Assembly: GCA_023231475.1 (NCBI GenBank)
Contig: JALJEE010000990.1
Location: forward strand, 1 to 45,467
DNA length: 45,467 nt
Origin: Seison nebaliae
Taxonomy: Eukaryota; Rotifera; Pararotatoria; Seisonacea; Seisonidae
Reading direction: 5' to 3'
Shown here: positions 19,540 to 31,245 of the stretch, in pieces
Layout: every line of letters begins with the position of its first letter
Position numbering within the stretch: the first letter of the stretch is position 1
The notes under the pieces: generated by a model
The model's database searches: none
Told to the model about the DNA's origin: nothing
The model's input: only the letters and a program-made list of their open reading frames with translations
Made by a program: the position numbers and the translations under genes

Positions 19540-21402
19540 TTAAGCTGCTTTCCAATAACTGAAATCGATGTCGTTAAATTGTTCACAGTTAATCCGTTTA
19601 TTGTGTTTAGGATCAGCTTGAAGGAATGGATTGAGTTGCATGAACAACATCGATTTCATATTACGACACATGAGATTAGCTAATGATGTAGTTTGTTTAA
19701 TGGTCCGTAATTGTCCACTTTGGAATTTGATTGGATCATCTGATGTTAAATAAAAGAATCGATCACCATATTTGAGATCAGCAAACTGTTTCCCGATGAT
19801 ACAAGCGAATGTCGGTCCGACATTAGCCCCCGGTAATTTCGATTCAGCTAAGCCACCAGTAAATAGATCGATATCTCTCGGCGAATGATATAAAGTTCGA
19901 AGACGTTCGATTCGAATTGATGGAATATATCGAGAGAGATCGGCCCAATTCACTTCGACTTTCGGTGAGAGAATTGTTCCTTTAGTCTCACAATAATGTC
20001 GATATACAACATATGACGGTAAACCGTGGTCACGACCACGAGCAATATTTAATGCAGCGATATCGAAAGAAACGGCACCGGGAGAGAACTCGAATAAATG
20101 ATCTGTCATTTCTTCCGTAATTTTCGGATCGACTTGCATCGATGGGAGATTCATCGAATCTCGAACACAACTATCCATATCAGTATCTTGTCGAACATCA
20201 GCCACACGGAAATAATAATTTCTCAATCGTTTAATCGAATGAGGAATTAAACGATAAAAAGCATCAGCTTTCCCCAAATTCGATGGAATCATCGAATGAC
20301 CAAAACGGAAAGCAGCAGTAGAAAACGCGTTGGCTATTGATGGATTTACGTCTTCGTCATAAAAATAATTTTCTTCATCCGAATAAAGACCATAAGATGA
20401 CATGATATCTTTACCTAGAATGAGCGGAAGGAAATTGTTGTATGTGATATGTTGGAGTTGTGCTATAATGATTCTTCTCGTTTCCTGAAATGTCGTTTCA
20501 TCGGACCATTTGGGATTCATTCCTTGAAGTAATCCAGCAATTCGATTATGTTCCCGAAGGAAGAGAGTATGAAGTGAAACTAGGAGAGGTTGAGTATTGA
20601 CACGATTGTCACCAGCTGCGAAACAATGAACATTTTTTGGTTTACTTTTATCGATACATCCCATCGTATCGTCATGTGGTAACATTTGATTATCCGACGC
20701 TTTCAATTTACCATCTTTCATTGTTCGTAAACTTATTTGAATTGGTAATGTCGATCCATAAATTTGAGAACCGTCGATAAATGAAGTAATTCCATTCACT
20801 TGTTCTCTCATTTGTCTCGGACATTGTTCGCCAAGTCTCGCTGTTGCTGATCGGACGAAATTGAAACAATCTTGTTTACCTTTCAATTTATCATCATCGT
20901 CAATGAATAGTGGATAACATTCGGGATGTGTAAATCGCGAACATCGACAATCAATCGATCCTCCATTCTCATCACGACTCATTAATGTCGTTGTAATATC
21001 ATGATCGAGAAATTGTCCGAAATTCATTAACATCGTCGTATATCGATTATCAGCTACATCACGTCCAATCGAATGAAATCGTCGACTAATCAATCTGGGT
21101 GATGGAAGAAACCATCCATCAGATGAAGTCTCACGAAATGCATCTAATCGATTATGACGATCATAATCTGCTTCTACATATCGTTTAAACGGAACATTCG
21201 CTGCTCCCCAATATGGTACGTGGAGATTGTTACAACCACCATCAGCCGAACGATATGGATAATCACCGTTACATTGAACGTTCAGATTGAAATCACAACC
21301 GATAAACTGATCACGAGGAAATGAATAGACGGAGAAGATAATGAAATTTAATAGAGAGAATAATTGAAGAAGAATCATGTTCATGAAAATTGAATTTTCC
21401 AA
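19540..21402 (-). CDS. Secreted animal haem peroxidase
   Basis: Intronless frame of 620 residues. Signal peptide about 1-28. Animal haem-peroxidase signatures in order: distal motif FGQFLDHDITT (Asp133 for the haem ester, catalytic His134, calcium ligand Asp135), Arg267 in GDNRVN, HTLFLREHNRIAG at 278-290, proximal His369 in AAFRFGHSMI, and NIARGRDHGLPSY near the C terminus. Such enzymes use H2O2 to oxidise substrates; nematode members act in cuticle cross-linking (MLT-7) or defence (SKPO group). Only the catalytic domain is present, with no Ig, LRR or ShK modules. The position of the second haem-linking residue, Glu242 of myeloperoxidase, appears to be Thr270. All core residues for activity are present. 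It is divergently arranged with the DGAT2-family gene over 560 bp. Confidence 0.92.
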   Translation of the reverse strand: MENSIFMNMILLQLFSLLNFIIFSVYSFPRDQFIGCDFNLNVQCNGDYPYRSADGGCNNLHVPYWGAANVPFKRYVEADYDRHNRLDAFRETSSDGWFLPSPRLISRRFHSIGRDVADNRYTTMLMNFGQFLDHDITTTLMSRDENGGSIDCRCSRFTHPECYPLFIDDDDKLKGKQDCFNFVRSATARLGEQCPRQMREQVNGITSFIDGSQIYGSTLPIQISLRTMKDGKLKASDNQMLPHDDTMGCIDKSKPKNVHCFAAGDNRVNTQPLLVSLHTLFLREHNRIAGLLQGMNPKWSDETTFQETRRIIIAQLQHITYNNFLPLILGKDIMSSYGLYSDEENYFYDEDVNPSIANAFSTAAFRFGHSMIPSNLGKADAFYRLIPHSIKRLRNYYFRVADVRQDTDMDSCVRDSMNLPSMQVDPKITEEMTDHLFEFSPGAVSFDIAALNIARGRDHGLPSYVVYRHYCETKGTILSPKVEVNWADLSRYIPSIRIERLRTLYHSPRDIDLFTGGLAESKLPGANVGPTFACIIGKQFADLKYGDRFFYLTSDDPIKFQSGQLRTIKQTTSLANLMCRNMKSMLFMQLNPFLQADPKHNKRINCEQFNDIDFSYWKAA

Positions 21403-21962
21403 TGATTTTATTTTTAGTTTATGAAAAGTTTAAGAATTATTTTAATACGCTCGAAGAAACGGCAACATGTAAAAATCTCAATTATTTTCTAAATTTCCGT
21501 TTCTAACTACCATGTACCACAATCACTGTCATTTCTCTCCAGAAATTATCTTACAATTTCTCTAAAATTCTTTCTCTTCATATTTAATCGTTTAATTTTC
21601 TGACAGGAAATGTAGGAAGTATTGAAAATAACTTTGTCTGAATAAATTGTCTGAATAAATTGTCTGAATAAATTGAGATGAATTTAATTTTATAAAGTTT
21701 TTAATTATTTAATTTGAATTCTCTCATTATTTTTTCTTCCAATTAAAGTTTATGGGCCCATCAAAATCGAATCATTTAACGAAATTAGATAATCAAATTA
21801 ATTTAATTTCATTATCATCTTCTCCACCCTAACGGCTTACAAATGATGATAATAGTTGTGGTCTTATCGGGAGATATTTTTATCGGAAGAAAATTTTGAG
21901 AATTAGATAGAAATATTAAATTATTTTAATTTGAGAATTGACTGTAAAAAAAACTGGAAAAA
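21403..21962. promoter_or_regulatory. Divergent promoter region, peroxidase and DGAT2-family genes
   Basis: 560 bp between two divergent start codons, so it must serve both genes unless one has distant non-coding exons. It holds a 13-bp tandem repeat at 21634-21675. No TATA or initiator could be assigned with confidence. Confidence 0.5.
21634..21675. repeat. 13-bp tandem repeat, three copies
   Basis: Three identical copies of TTGTCTGAATAAA plus a partial fourth, in the divergent peroxidase/DGAT2-family promoter region. Confidence 0.85.
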
Positions 21963-23172
21963 ATGACTAAAATTTTTGGAATAGAATTCGCTCCTCTCAT
22001 CATACCTTGGCGTCGACGGTTACAAACGCTTTGTATTCTCTATGTTGGAATTTGTCTCTCTTCCTCTCTCTCTCAATTCTTCCCAGTATGTTTTATGTTT
22101 CGTCGTTGTTGGATTTCTAGCGACATTTGTCTTCTTATATCTCCTCTTTACCAAATATTATTATGTGACATTACTTTATCTATTGTGGTTGTATTATGAT
22201 TGGAAGAAAGAAGAGATGGGCGCCAGATATTCTTTTTTGACACGTCACACTAATTTATGGAAACATATTGTGTTAGATTAATTTAAATTCAATTTGTTCT
22301 TTATAAGTCCGTTCATTTTCTATAGAGATTATTTTCCAATAGATATCAATTTGGTTGAGGAATTGAACATTGACAAACATTACATTTTCGCATGTCATCC
22401 TCATGGGATTTTATGTTTTGCACCATTTGTGCATTTCGCTACTGATGCTACAAAATTCCATAAATTATATCCGAAAATTCCAACTCATTTAGTGACACTT
22501 CGATGTTATTTCAATTTCCCTTTACTTCGAGAATACATGTTAAGTGGAGGAATCATCTCATCCACACGCAATGCCATCAATTGTGTGTTGAAGAAAAAGG
22601 AAAGCATCGCACTTATTATCGGTGGTGCGAGAGAGTCGCTTGAAGCCAATCCCAAATCAACCAATCTCGCCATTAAACATCGAACTGGATTCATTCGAAT
22701 TGCCATAGAAAACAAGTTTCTCATTTCTAATTTCTCATTTCTGCTAATTGGAAGTTCCATAGTGTTCCAATTGTGCCAGTGTTTTCATTTGGAGAAAATG
22801 ATGTTTATAAACAAATCTCCGAATCTGAAAATCCATTTCTCCGACAAATTCAACTTTATCTCCTCAAAATTTTCCCATTTGCTTTACCCATTTTTCATGG
22901 ACGTGGAATTTTCAATTACACATTCGGAATCATACCGTTTCGACGACCCATTCATACTGTAGGTTTATAATTAGTTATTCAATTTAAACTTCTAAAACTA
23001 TCCTTCATAATATTCAGTTGGACGACCGATTAAATTCGAATCGGTGAAAAATCCATCAAAGAAAATCATCAAACAATTCCAAGAAGAATATTTCATTCAA
23101 TTGAATGAATTGTTTGAGAGTCATAAACTTCAATATGGCTATGACAAAGAAGATCATTTGACGATATGTTAA
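21963..23172 (+). CDS. DGAT2/MOGAT-family acyltransferase
   Basis: Exons 21963-22043, 22087-22271, 22326-22715, 22763-22962 and 23018-23172, giving 336 residues, the usual family length. The family transfers acyl-CoA to diacylglycerol or monoacylglycerol (some to wax alcohols) on ER membranes. The N terminus has a hydrophobic hairpin (CFVVVGFLATFVFLYLLF, then LLYLLWLYYDW), as in DGAT2. The catalytic HPHG motif is in FACHPHGILCF. RCYFNFPLLREYMLSGG, IIGGARESLEA, RTGFIRIAIENN, VPVFSFGENDVY, HGRG and RPIHTVVGRPI follow in family order. In human DGAT2 the GG-E-L stretch reads VGGVGEAL, so the order matches well. Substrate cannot be told from sequence; FSFGEND resembles MOGAT enzymes. Three introns need GTT donors to keep the conserved frame. 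Confidence 0.92.
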
Positions 23173-24086
23173 ATCGAATGAAACTCGATATTATCACTGA
23201 AGAATTTTCTTCAGGTCAAAACAATGAGAATTTAAACATTTGAAAAAATGTTGATTTGAAAAGAAATAAAAATATCTATTTTTTTTTTTCATAATTTCTA
23301 TATTTCATGTTATCGAAACGCAAAGAAAATATTGTCACTATATAGACGACAAATAAATAGGAACATATTGTTGTTGTTGTTGTTAATTTTTTATCGTTAA
23401 ATATAAACACTATAATTTTTCACAAAAGATAATTTTTGAGACAGAAGAGAGAAGGAAGAATTGGAGAGAAGAATAAAATTGACGAAATAAAATAAATTGT
23501 TTGTGATGTGGTCTTTGTGAAAATGGGAAATTGGAAACAATTTAATTAGAATGGAATTCGGAGTAGTTGACGAGAAGAAAAAAAAAACGGAAAATTAGAA
23601 GTTTTCGCAATTAAAGATTTGTTTTGTTGGTCAATCGAACGATATATGAAAGTTAATTATTCTAAATATTGTTGTTGTTGTTGTTGTTGTTGATTATAAG
23701 ATAAGTGATGGTAATGGTCTTTGAAGACGAAAGGAAAATTTAATAAATATTTAAAATGAAATAGAGAATGAATTCGATCAATCGATAATCTGATATCAAA
23801 TTAAGTTGAATTGACCAATCTTTAATCATCATAAATAACGATGTTGTGTGTGCGAGTGTATTATATAAAAAAAAGAGAGAGAGAACGGATAAACTGTAAA
23901 TTGGAGAAGTGTTGATGATAGGATAAAATGGAAATTCATTCTTCGTTTTAAATGTTATCTCAAAGTTTTTGTGAAGCGACGAGAGAACGCACATGCTAAA
24001 CATGAGAGAAAGACAGAAAGAGAGAGAGAGAGAGGAAGGTGAAAGGAGAGAATTAAATAGATGAATCGAATGAATTGTAAAAAAAT
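23173..24086. other. Interval between convergent DGAT2-family and ARID gene ends
   Basis: About 910 bp holding both 3' UTRs. AT-rich, with GTT repeats at 23368-23384 and 23669-23692 and a purine-rich AG run near 24020. No supported coding sequence. Confidence 0.5.
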
Positions 24087-24977
24087 TCATTTTTTGTCAT
24101 GTTGAATAATATTCAACATTTTCGCCATCAAATGATTCTGACCATCACCATCACCATCATCGGTTGGAGAAATAATGGTATCGTCATAATCCAAATGTTT
24201 ATTCATTTGGGTTTTCGTCGATGCACTTTTGGGAACGTTGGGATTATTGGAAGAATTGTCATCACTCTTCTTGTTGTTGTTGTGACTGGAAGTGACGGGA
24301 GTGGTTGACGGAGGATCGCCAACAACATCTGATGGATCTAATAAAAGATCGTTAGATGAATGTCGACCAGAACCTGGTGGTTGATGCATATGATCAACAT
24401 CACAAGGATATTCATGATTATAATCATAAAAACTACCACCATCATCTTCACAAATACTCATTCGCATATTAGATGCGATTACATCATCTTCATCTTCCTC
24501 TTCATCATCATCATCTCGTTGACTTTGATACATTTCATCTTTGACTTGTAATGTAAGAGAAGTAGATTTACATCGACTTCCTGCATCTGATTCATTGGAT
24601 AATAAACCATGATCATTTGCATTCGTACCGTTACCACGCGAATTAGTAACATCCATTAAACTTCTACTTTTCGTATATCGATAAGACGTTAAGAGATCAG
24701 TCTCTATCGCTGAATCTTTCATTGGTCGATCATGAATCAAATATCCACTATCGTTAGGACTCTCATCAGCTCCCTGATCGTCACTGTTATTGTTATTATT
24801 GTCACTGTTCAATTGATTGAGATTGTTGGATAATAAATAAATTTTATGTCTATCCATATTCTGTATTTTATTCCTTCGATTAACATCATCATTTTCATTT
24901 GAATTGATCACATTCGTCTTTTCCGATTGACCATCTGGTAAATGATCCGATGTCAACAAATGTGTATGTTGTGGAAC

Positions 24978-25015
<38 letters not shown>

Positions 25016-25875
25016 GAGGATCCGTTGAATGACAATCACTATGTCTCTGTAAATGTTGTTGTTGGAGAACTTGTTGTTGTTGTTGTTGTTGTTGAGCTTC
25101 ATGTTTCTTCCTTTGTTTAGCTGCTGCTCGTTTTTCACGTTTCTCTTTACGAACTTCAATTTCACGTCGAATCAGATCAATGACTGGTTGTGGATTCTCA
25201 CCATTTCTCTCATTCTTATATTCGTAATGAATTAAATATTTCAAATAATTCTTCTTGACCGTCGAAGCGGCTGACGGAGAATTTCCAACTTTCAATTTGA
25301 TTGCTACTTCTCGCCATTGACGATTGGTATTGACCTGATAAATGAAGAAATATATTTTAATATATTAATGATAATATTAAAATGAAAAAAAAAACGAACC
25401 AAATGACAACCGCCACGTGCCATGATCTCCTGATAGAGTTGGAAAATATCGAATTGCTGACGATTGACATGGGGACACGTCTTCACTTCTAATCCGACTT
25501 CCCTCCACACCAACATAAGTTGATCGACGAAAAACGGACGTTCTTGTTCACTTCCCAAATTGATGAGTTGATTCCTCAACTCCAAATTAATTTTCCCCTA
25601 ATTTAATATTTAATTTAATAAATGATAAATAATATGGAAAAATGAAAATGGAGAACCTTTGGGAAATTGGGAGGAGGATAATAATTCTTGTGATTGGAAC
25701 GTCCACTACCATGACTTCCATAACTTCTAGAATTATTTTGAACGGACGTTCGATAATTCGACGAACTATTTCCTGTATTTCCTCCACTCTGCTGATGTTG
25801 TTGTTGTTGTTGTTGTTGATTGTTTGTCGTTTGAATATATTGTCGTTGTTCTTGTGGTGGTGGGGGTGGTGGAGG

Positions 25876-25906
<31 letters not shown>

Positions 25907-26873
25907 TGTGTTGGTAATGCAGGAGAAGAGATATCATAATGATGATTATGAATTGGTTGACGATAATCATTATTTGTCTGATAATGTCGATTAGCTAATG
26001 ATGATGGATTATTTCCATTATTTCCATTATTCTTCATTATATACAATTCATCATTACGACGATATGATCCGTTCAATTGTTGTTGTTGTTGTTGTTGGGC
26101 GAGATTGATCAAATCTGTACTTCTTGAATGAATGAGACTTCTTATAGATTTTTCTTCTTGTACTTTAATATTATGAAGATTCGAATCGATTGTTATATTA
26201 TTCACTTGTTGTGTATTCATTTGTCGACTTGGTGGTTCATTATATCGATCATCATATGCATTCCCCATATAAATCCTCGATTGTGAACATTCAATTGGCA
26301 TCGATAAACTATTATTGTTATTATTGTTGATGTTTAGATTGTTGTTGTAACGACGTGGAACGTCCATGGGAACTTCTTTGGGACACATTAATGAATTATT
26401 TGTTGTCGCTGGAATTTTTGTTCGTTCTTGTAACAAACGATTTGCTGCTCGTTTCTCTCTTTTAAATTTTCGATCAGCTATTTCTGCTTCGATCGTTTCA
26501 ATCACCGTAGTCGGATCGGCACCATTATGTGCAAATTTATATTCGTGATAAATTAAATATTTCATATAATTCTTCTTGACAGTCGATGCGGCTGATGGTG
26601 AATTACCAACACCCAAAGTCACAGCTACTTCTCTCCATTGTCGATTGGAATTGACGAGAGCACAACCACCACGACGACCAACTTCTTCGTACAATTTAAA
26701 AATATCGAAATTTTGTCGATTGATCTGAGGACATTGTTTCACTTCGAGACCACGCTCCCTCCACACTTGCATGACTTTATCAACGAAATCTCTTCGTTTC
26801 GGTTCATCTCCCATTTCTAAGAGATTATTCCGAATATCCGGATTGACTAACGAACTTCCTACTCTACCTCCAA

Positions 26874-26910
<37 letters not shown>

Positions 26911-27417
26911 GTTGTTGATAAGTTTTCCTATTCTTGGAATCATTTCATTTCTTTCTTTCTTCACATTATTATAATTATTTGTTCCACCTAAAAGTGATGA
27001 AGAGACGGTGGTAAGTTGATGATGTGGTTGATTACCAGATGATGCTGATCCCGTTGATGATATCATGGGATGTTGTTGCTGTTGTTGTTGTGGTGGTGGT
27101 GGTTGTTGTTGTTGTTGTTGAAGATGATGATGTTGTTGATGTGGTGGTTGCTGATGATGATGATTATGTTGTTGTTGTTGAAGATGATGTTGTTGTTGAT
27201 GTTGATGATGTTGCTGCTGTTGCTGAGATTGAAGATGATTTTGTCGATGTTGCTGATGATGTGTTGGCCAACCGCCTGGTACCGTCGTCAATTCGTCATC
27301 CGTCGGATTCTCGAAATGAACTTGTAACGACTGATGCAATTGTGCCGATTGCGATGATGATTGCTGCTGTGTCTGATGAGCCTGATTAGCTGTCTGTGAC
27401 GAGGATTGAATCATCAT
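24087..27417 (-). CDS. ARID1/Osa-type protein with two tandem ARID domains
   Basis: Exons, minus order: 27417-25657, 25597-25400 and 25334-24087, about 1068 residues. ARID domain 1 is at about 200-300 and domain 2 at about 598-700. Both carry the ARID1-type block VGNSPSAASTVKKNY followed by KYLI..EYK, matching BAF250a (VGTSSSAASSLKKQY); ARID3/5 proteins differ here. ARID1 proteins are DNA-binding subunits of SWI/SNF (BAF) chromatin remodellers; the C. elegans member is LET-526. Each ARID is followed by the same basic helix (REKRAA). The rest is Gln-, Asn- and His-rich low complexity, typical of this class. No BAF250_C domain is seen before the stop. A TTTCCAG acceptor at about 27460 lies upstream in the same open frame, so the true N terminus may lie in unseen upstream exons. 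Confidence 0.88.
26871..26915. repeat. Asn-coding ATT/GTT repeat within ARID gene
   Basis: A run of ATT and GTT triplets on the plus strand, encoding about 14 Asn residues just before ARID domain 1. The gene also has Gln runs from GTT repeats (e.g. 24978-25017, 25795-25820). Confidence 0.85.
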
Positions 27418-29483
27418 CGGTATTCGGTTGGATCGGCTGAACCGATGACGATCTTCGTCTGGAAAGTAAATGATGTTTAAATTGAATTTTACAGTTTCTG
27501 AATTTCATTGTTAATATAATTGTTGTTGTTGTTGTTGTTTGTTTATTTTGGAAGAAGATGAATATTATTTTTGTATTAATTTGAAATTTATAATAATATT
27601 ATCGATATAATTCACATTCGACGATTTAAAAGAATCATTTATACAAAAGACATTTCATTAAAATAGAGTTTTTGTTTAAATATTTATTGATAATAAGAAC
27701 AATTTTTTTATTACACATAATTACAATTTATGAATTTTAATGAACTTCCCATCAAATCCGCATAAGCACTTAATGATGATGCATTTACTTTTCCTGGATC
27801 GATTTCATACTTCAATTAGGTGGGTGGGCAGGTAAGTGTGGGTGCGTATCTTAGTCCTTCAAATGACACTTTGGGCTGATGTGGAAGTGAAATTGAACAT
27901 ATGATTATCGAATGAAGAACTTTCCCATTTGACAACAATGATTATTACACATCTCATCAATTAATTATTTCATCAAGTAATTTTAAGAGACATGAAAATT
28001 AATTTTCATTTATACACACATCCTTTCCTTCCCCTTCCACTTATATACGCATGGTCATCATGTATGCGTACACGGCCGAGCGTACAGACACATACACACA
28101 CACACACAGACTCACCCCCAAAGCCCAAACCCTTATATATAGTGACATGGGTGTATGATCGAATTGAAATAATACACGTGTCATACATGCGCACAACACA
28201 AACGCACACACAAATATGTATCATGTCTATTCTTCACCGCATATCACTGCAACTGTGTATACGTGTATATATACGTGCGTGTGTATATTGTGAACATGTA
28301 TTGAGTAATGCATTGGATAGAACTCTTTCGGTGTGGAGAGTAGGAGGAGGAAGAATATTAATAATTAATACGTTAAACATTCACCAATAAATTAACAATT
28401 ACAAGGAACACACAATATTTTTATGAAGACACTCATCCATTGTTCTTTCGATTTACGTATGTACACTAAATTTAAGTGTATCATCTGACATCTGTGTATG
28501 AGGCACTTGTGCTCATTGGTCTTATCATCATTTCCATATCTCTCCTTAATTAATTCATTTTCCCCTTCCATTCAACATTGTCCGTATATCTTCCTACTCA
28601 ATCCTCACATATATCGCCCCCTCTCTCGAATTGATGTATGTATGTATGTATTCATTTGTTTGTATATGCCTCATCAGTTTATTCATCGAACAGATACACA
28701 GATAGATACCGATTCTTCACAGATACATTTAATTAAATATTATTTCAACTCCTGTATGGACAATAGGCACATAAGTTTTGTACATACACTCCTCTTCATA
28801 ATTGATTGGCATAACGTTCAAAATTATCTTTATACATTTCCATTTCTACATACGTTCACTAGCATATACACGTATATCCATTCCAATGATATACAAGTAA
28901 AAACTTTCCCATTCCCTTCCTACACCACATCTTTTCAACCATAAGGCAATATATCTACGTGTATATAGGTCGGAGCGAGTCCATATGCGTGAACAAAACA
29001 CGTCCTACACATATCCGACTCATTTCCCTCACTTATTTCATTCTACATCGACGAACAAAAAGAGGAAATGTGCATTCTTTATTTCAATTCTTTCTTTCAA
29101 ATATCCAACACTATGTATGTTGGACATACACGCTCCCTGTGACACATATGAATGCGTCCTACCATTTCAAGTCCGTTCGTTAATTTTAATTTTATACTCC
29201 TCCTCACTCACTTACTTCATCCACTCGTCAAATTCGAATGGGTCGACATTCATCCGCTTATACAATCCAGAACAAGTACCTCGACCATTAGCCGTTTCCA
29301 AACAGGGAATTCGACCACTTTATTATTATTATTAATTTCATTAAATTAAAAGTTTGATCGATCCGTTTATTAATTGGTCAATGTAAAAACGTCGTCACAC
29401 ATCCGCAGCTTTCCATTGGATTAGATATCCGAGTACTTCAGTGTGCATATGTGTGTGTGCAACTATGTGTGTATTGTGTAAGT

Positions 29484-29510
29484 TTGTGTGTGTGAGAGAG
29501 AGAGAGAGAG
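29484..29510. repeat. TG then GA dinucleotide repeat
   Basis: A TGTGTG run passes directly into GAGAGAGA in the gene-poor interval upstream of the ARID gene. Confidence 0.9.
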
Positions 29511-29614
29511 ATTATGTGGTGGTTTTAAAATGAATTAAAAGAGTTTAATTTCTTTAATATCAATTTCTTAATTTAATTTTTTATCCGTTTCATGTATTCC
29601 ATTTCTCATCATAA

Positions 29615-29639
29615 TACACACACACACACACACACACAC
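29615..29639. repeat. AC dinucleotide repeat
   Basis: Uninterrupted AC run of about 12 units. Confidence 0.9.
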
Positions 29640-31245
29640 GTGAACATAATGACTGGTGGTGATGGATGAAAAAATCGATTACACAATCGTATCACATCGT
29701 ATATGTGTGAGCCTCAATCAATCTATATACTACTCGTCCAAGTGTATGTAGTTAACAAGAGGAACGGTCTTAACGGTCTGATGATTCGCTATCCTCTTCA
29801 ACCATCACCACCACACAGATTACATTGTTGTATGTAGAGACGTACATAATACTGGAATCTCTCAACTTATCTTTCTCTCTTCCCTCATACATCTCTTGGA
29901 CAAATTGATCACCTTTCACGTCTATTCCCGTCGCATAAAGGGATAGCCCATGTACATCATGTATATGCACACGATGTTGCATCCACATCAACGTTGTCAT
30001 ATACGTACGTACATATACATGTGAACTGACACAGTACTGCAAACAACCACTTACAACGACGACAACAACAATTATTATTCCCCCCACTCCCACCCGATCC
30101 CAATAAATGCAGACATACGTGTATAAATTTATACACGTGTAAACGAAACAAAACTATTTTATCATCACTCATATGTATTCCTACATTGGAAAGTCGTTCA
30201 GATACCTACAACAATACATACATATACACGTGAGGAGGAGTCAATAGAAAAATAAAAATGACAAAGTGCATATACACTATTTCTTTTTTATCTTTCCAAT
30301 CGTATACACATAAAAAATTTCCTATGTAAAAATGAAAAAATAAAGAATGAACCATTCGACTCATTCCCATTATTTTGAAGTATTCGCATTTTCCTTCTCT
30401 CCATGACAAACAAACACAACATCCACTATACTCTCCTACCCCATCCCACTTACACACATTATCTACTCTCTTCCACTTTCAACACGCAAATTGATGTTTG
30501 CCTATGACAAATGAACAGGGAATACATGTATTTCACGATCTCACACTATGGAGAATAATCGTTTATCTAATACATTCCATTAAGCTCGACATTTAAAATA
30601 TGTTTTTCATTTATATTCTTCTCTAATCCTCACAGACTAGTTTTTAATTATAAATAATTTTCTTTTCATCTATATGCATTCTCAATTTGGAGAAAGAACA
30701 AATGTTATTCTTGATAACGTTACTGAAAAGACCAAACATCTTCTTTTCTTCTAACACCTTTCCCTCTAACTTCCCAGTGATAAGTCTTTCAAATAATTCT
30801 TTTCCTTTCCTCATTCACTTGAAATCTTTTTCGATTATTAAATTCTGATTACTAAATGTTAAATACAGTTCAGCTCCTAAAAGAAAACTACATTAAAAAT
30901 TTTACTTCTGATTCGATATGTCGAATGACAAAATGATGTTTTAATAATGAATGAAATTACTTGATTAATTTTACCGATTTCTGTGAATTGTCAAGTCAAT
31001 GGTCGGAATTGATTGTCAATACTAATTAATCATAAGAATCGATTTAGAAAAAAATTGGAAGTAATTTTAAGTAAAAAATAGTAACTTAAATAAAATTCAA
31101 ATTTTTGGCTTTGATGAAAAATAAATTAAATGGAACATAAATAATTAAAATTTATTTTCAAACCTTACTTTCTTTACTGTTTTGTTTATTTGACATCATT
31201 AAACCTTGATTATTCCTAAGAAAAGAAAGTCGGAAAATATATCAA

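Larger units (their letters stand above)
27418..31245. other. Gene-poor, microsatellite-rich interval upstream of ARID gene
   Basis: About 3.8 kb without a supported exon. Contains GTT, CA, TG and GA runs (27520, 28092, 29484-29510, 29615) and many ATACGTAT-like steps, a texture unlike the genic parts. Open frames are translations of repeats. Probably the regulatory region, or a first intron, of the ARID gene; the acceptor-like TTTCCAG at about 27460 suggests an upstream exon or a trans-splice site. Confidence 0.5.

Noticed and set aside
22506-22760. Minus-strand open frame across the DGAT2-family exon
   Set aside because: It is antisense to the conserved IIGGARESLEA/RTGFIR segment and has no support of its own.
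27024-27389. Long valine/aspartate-rich open frame on the plus strand
   Set aside because: It is the antisense of the Gln/His repeats of the ARID gene, which has clear domains on the minus strand.
27992-29349. Several 70-150-codon open frames in the gene-poor interval upstream of the ARID gene
   Set aside because: They translate CA/TG repeats and AT-rich DNA, overlap one another, and show no domain, signal or splice pattern.
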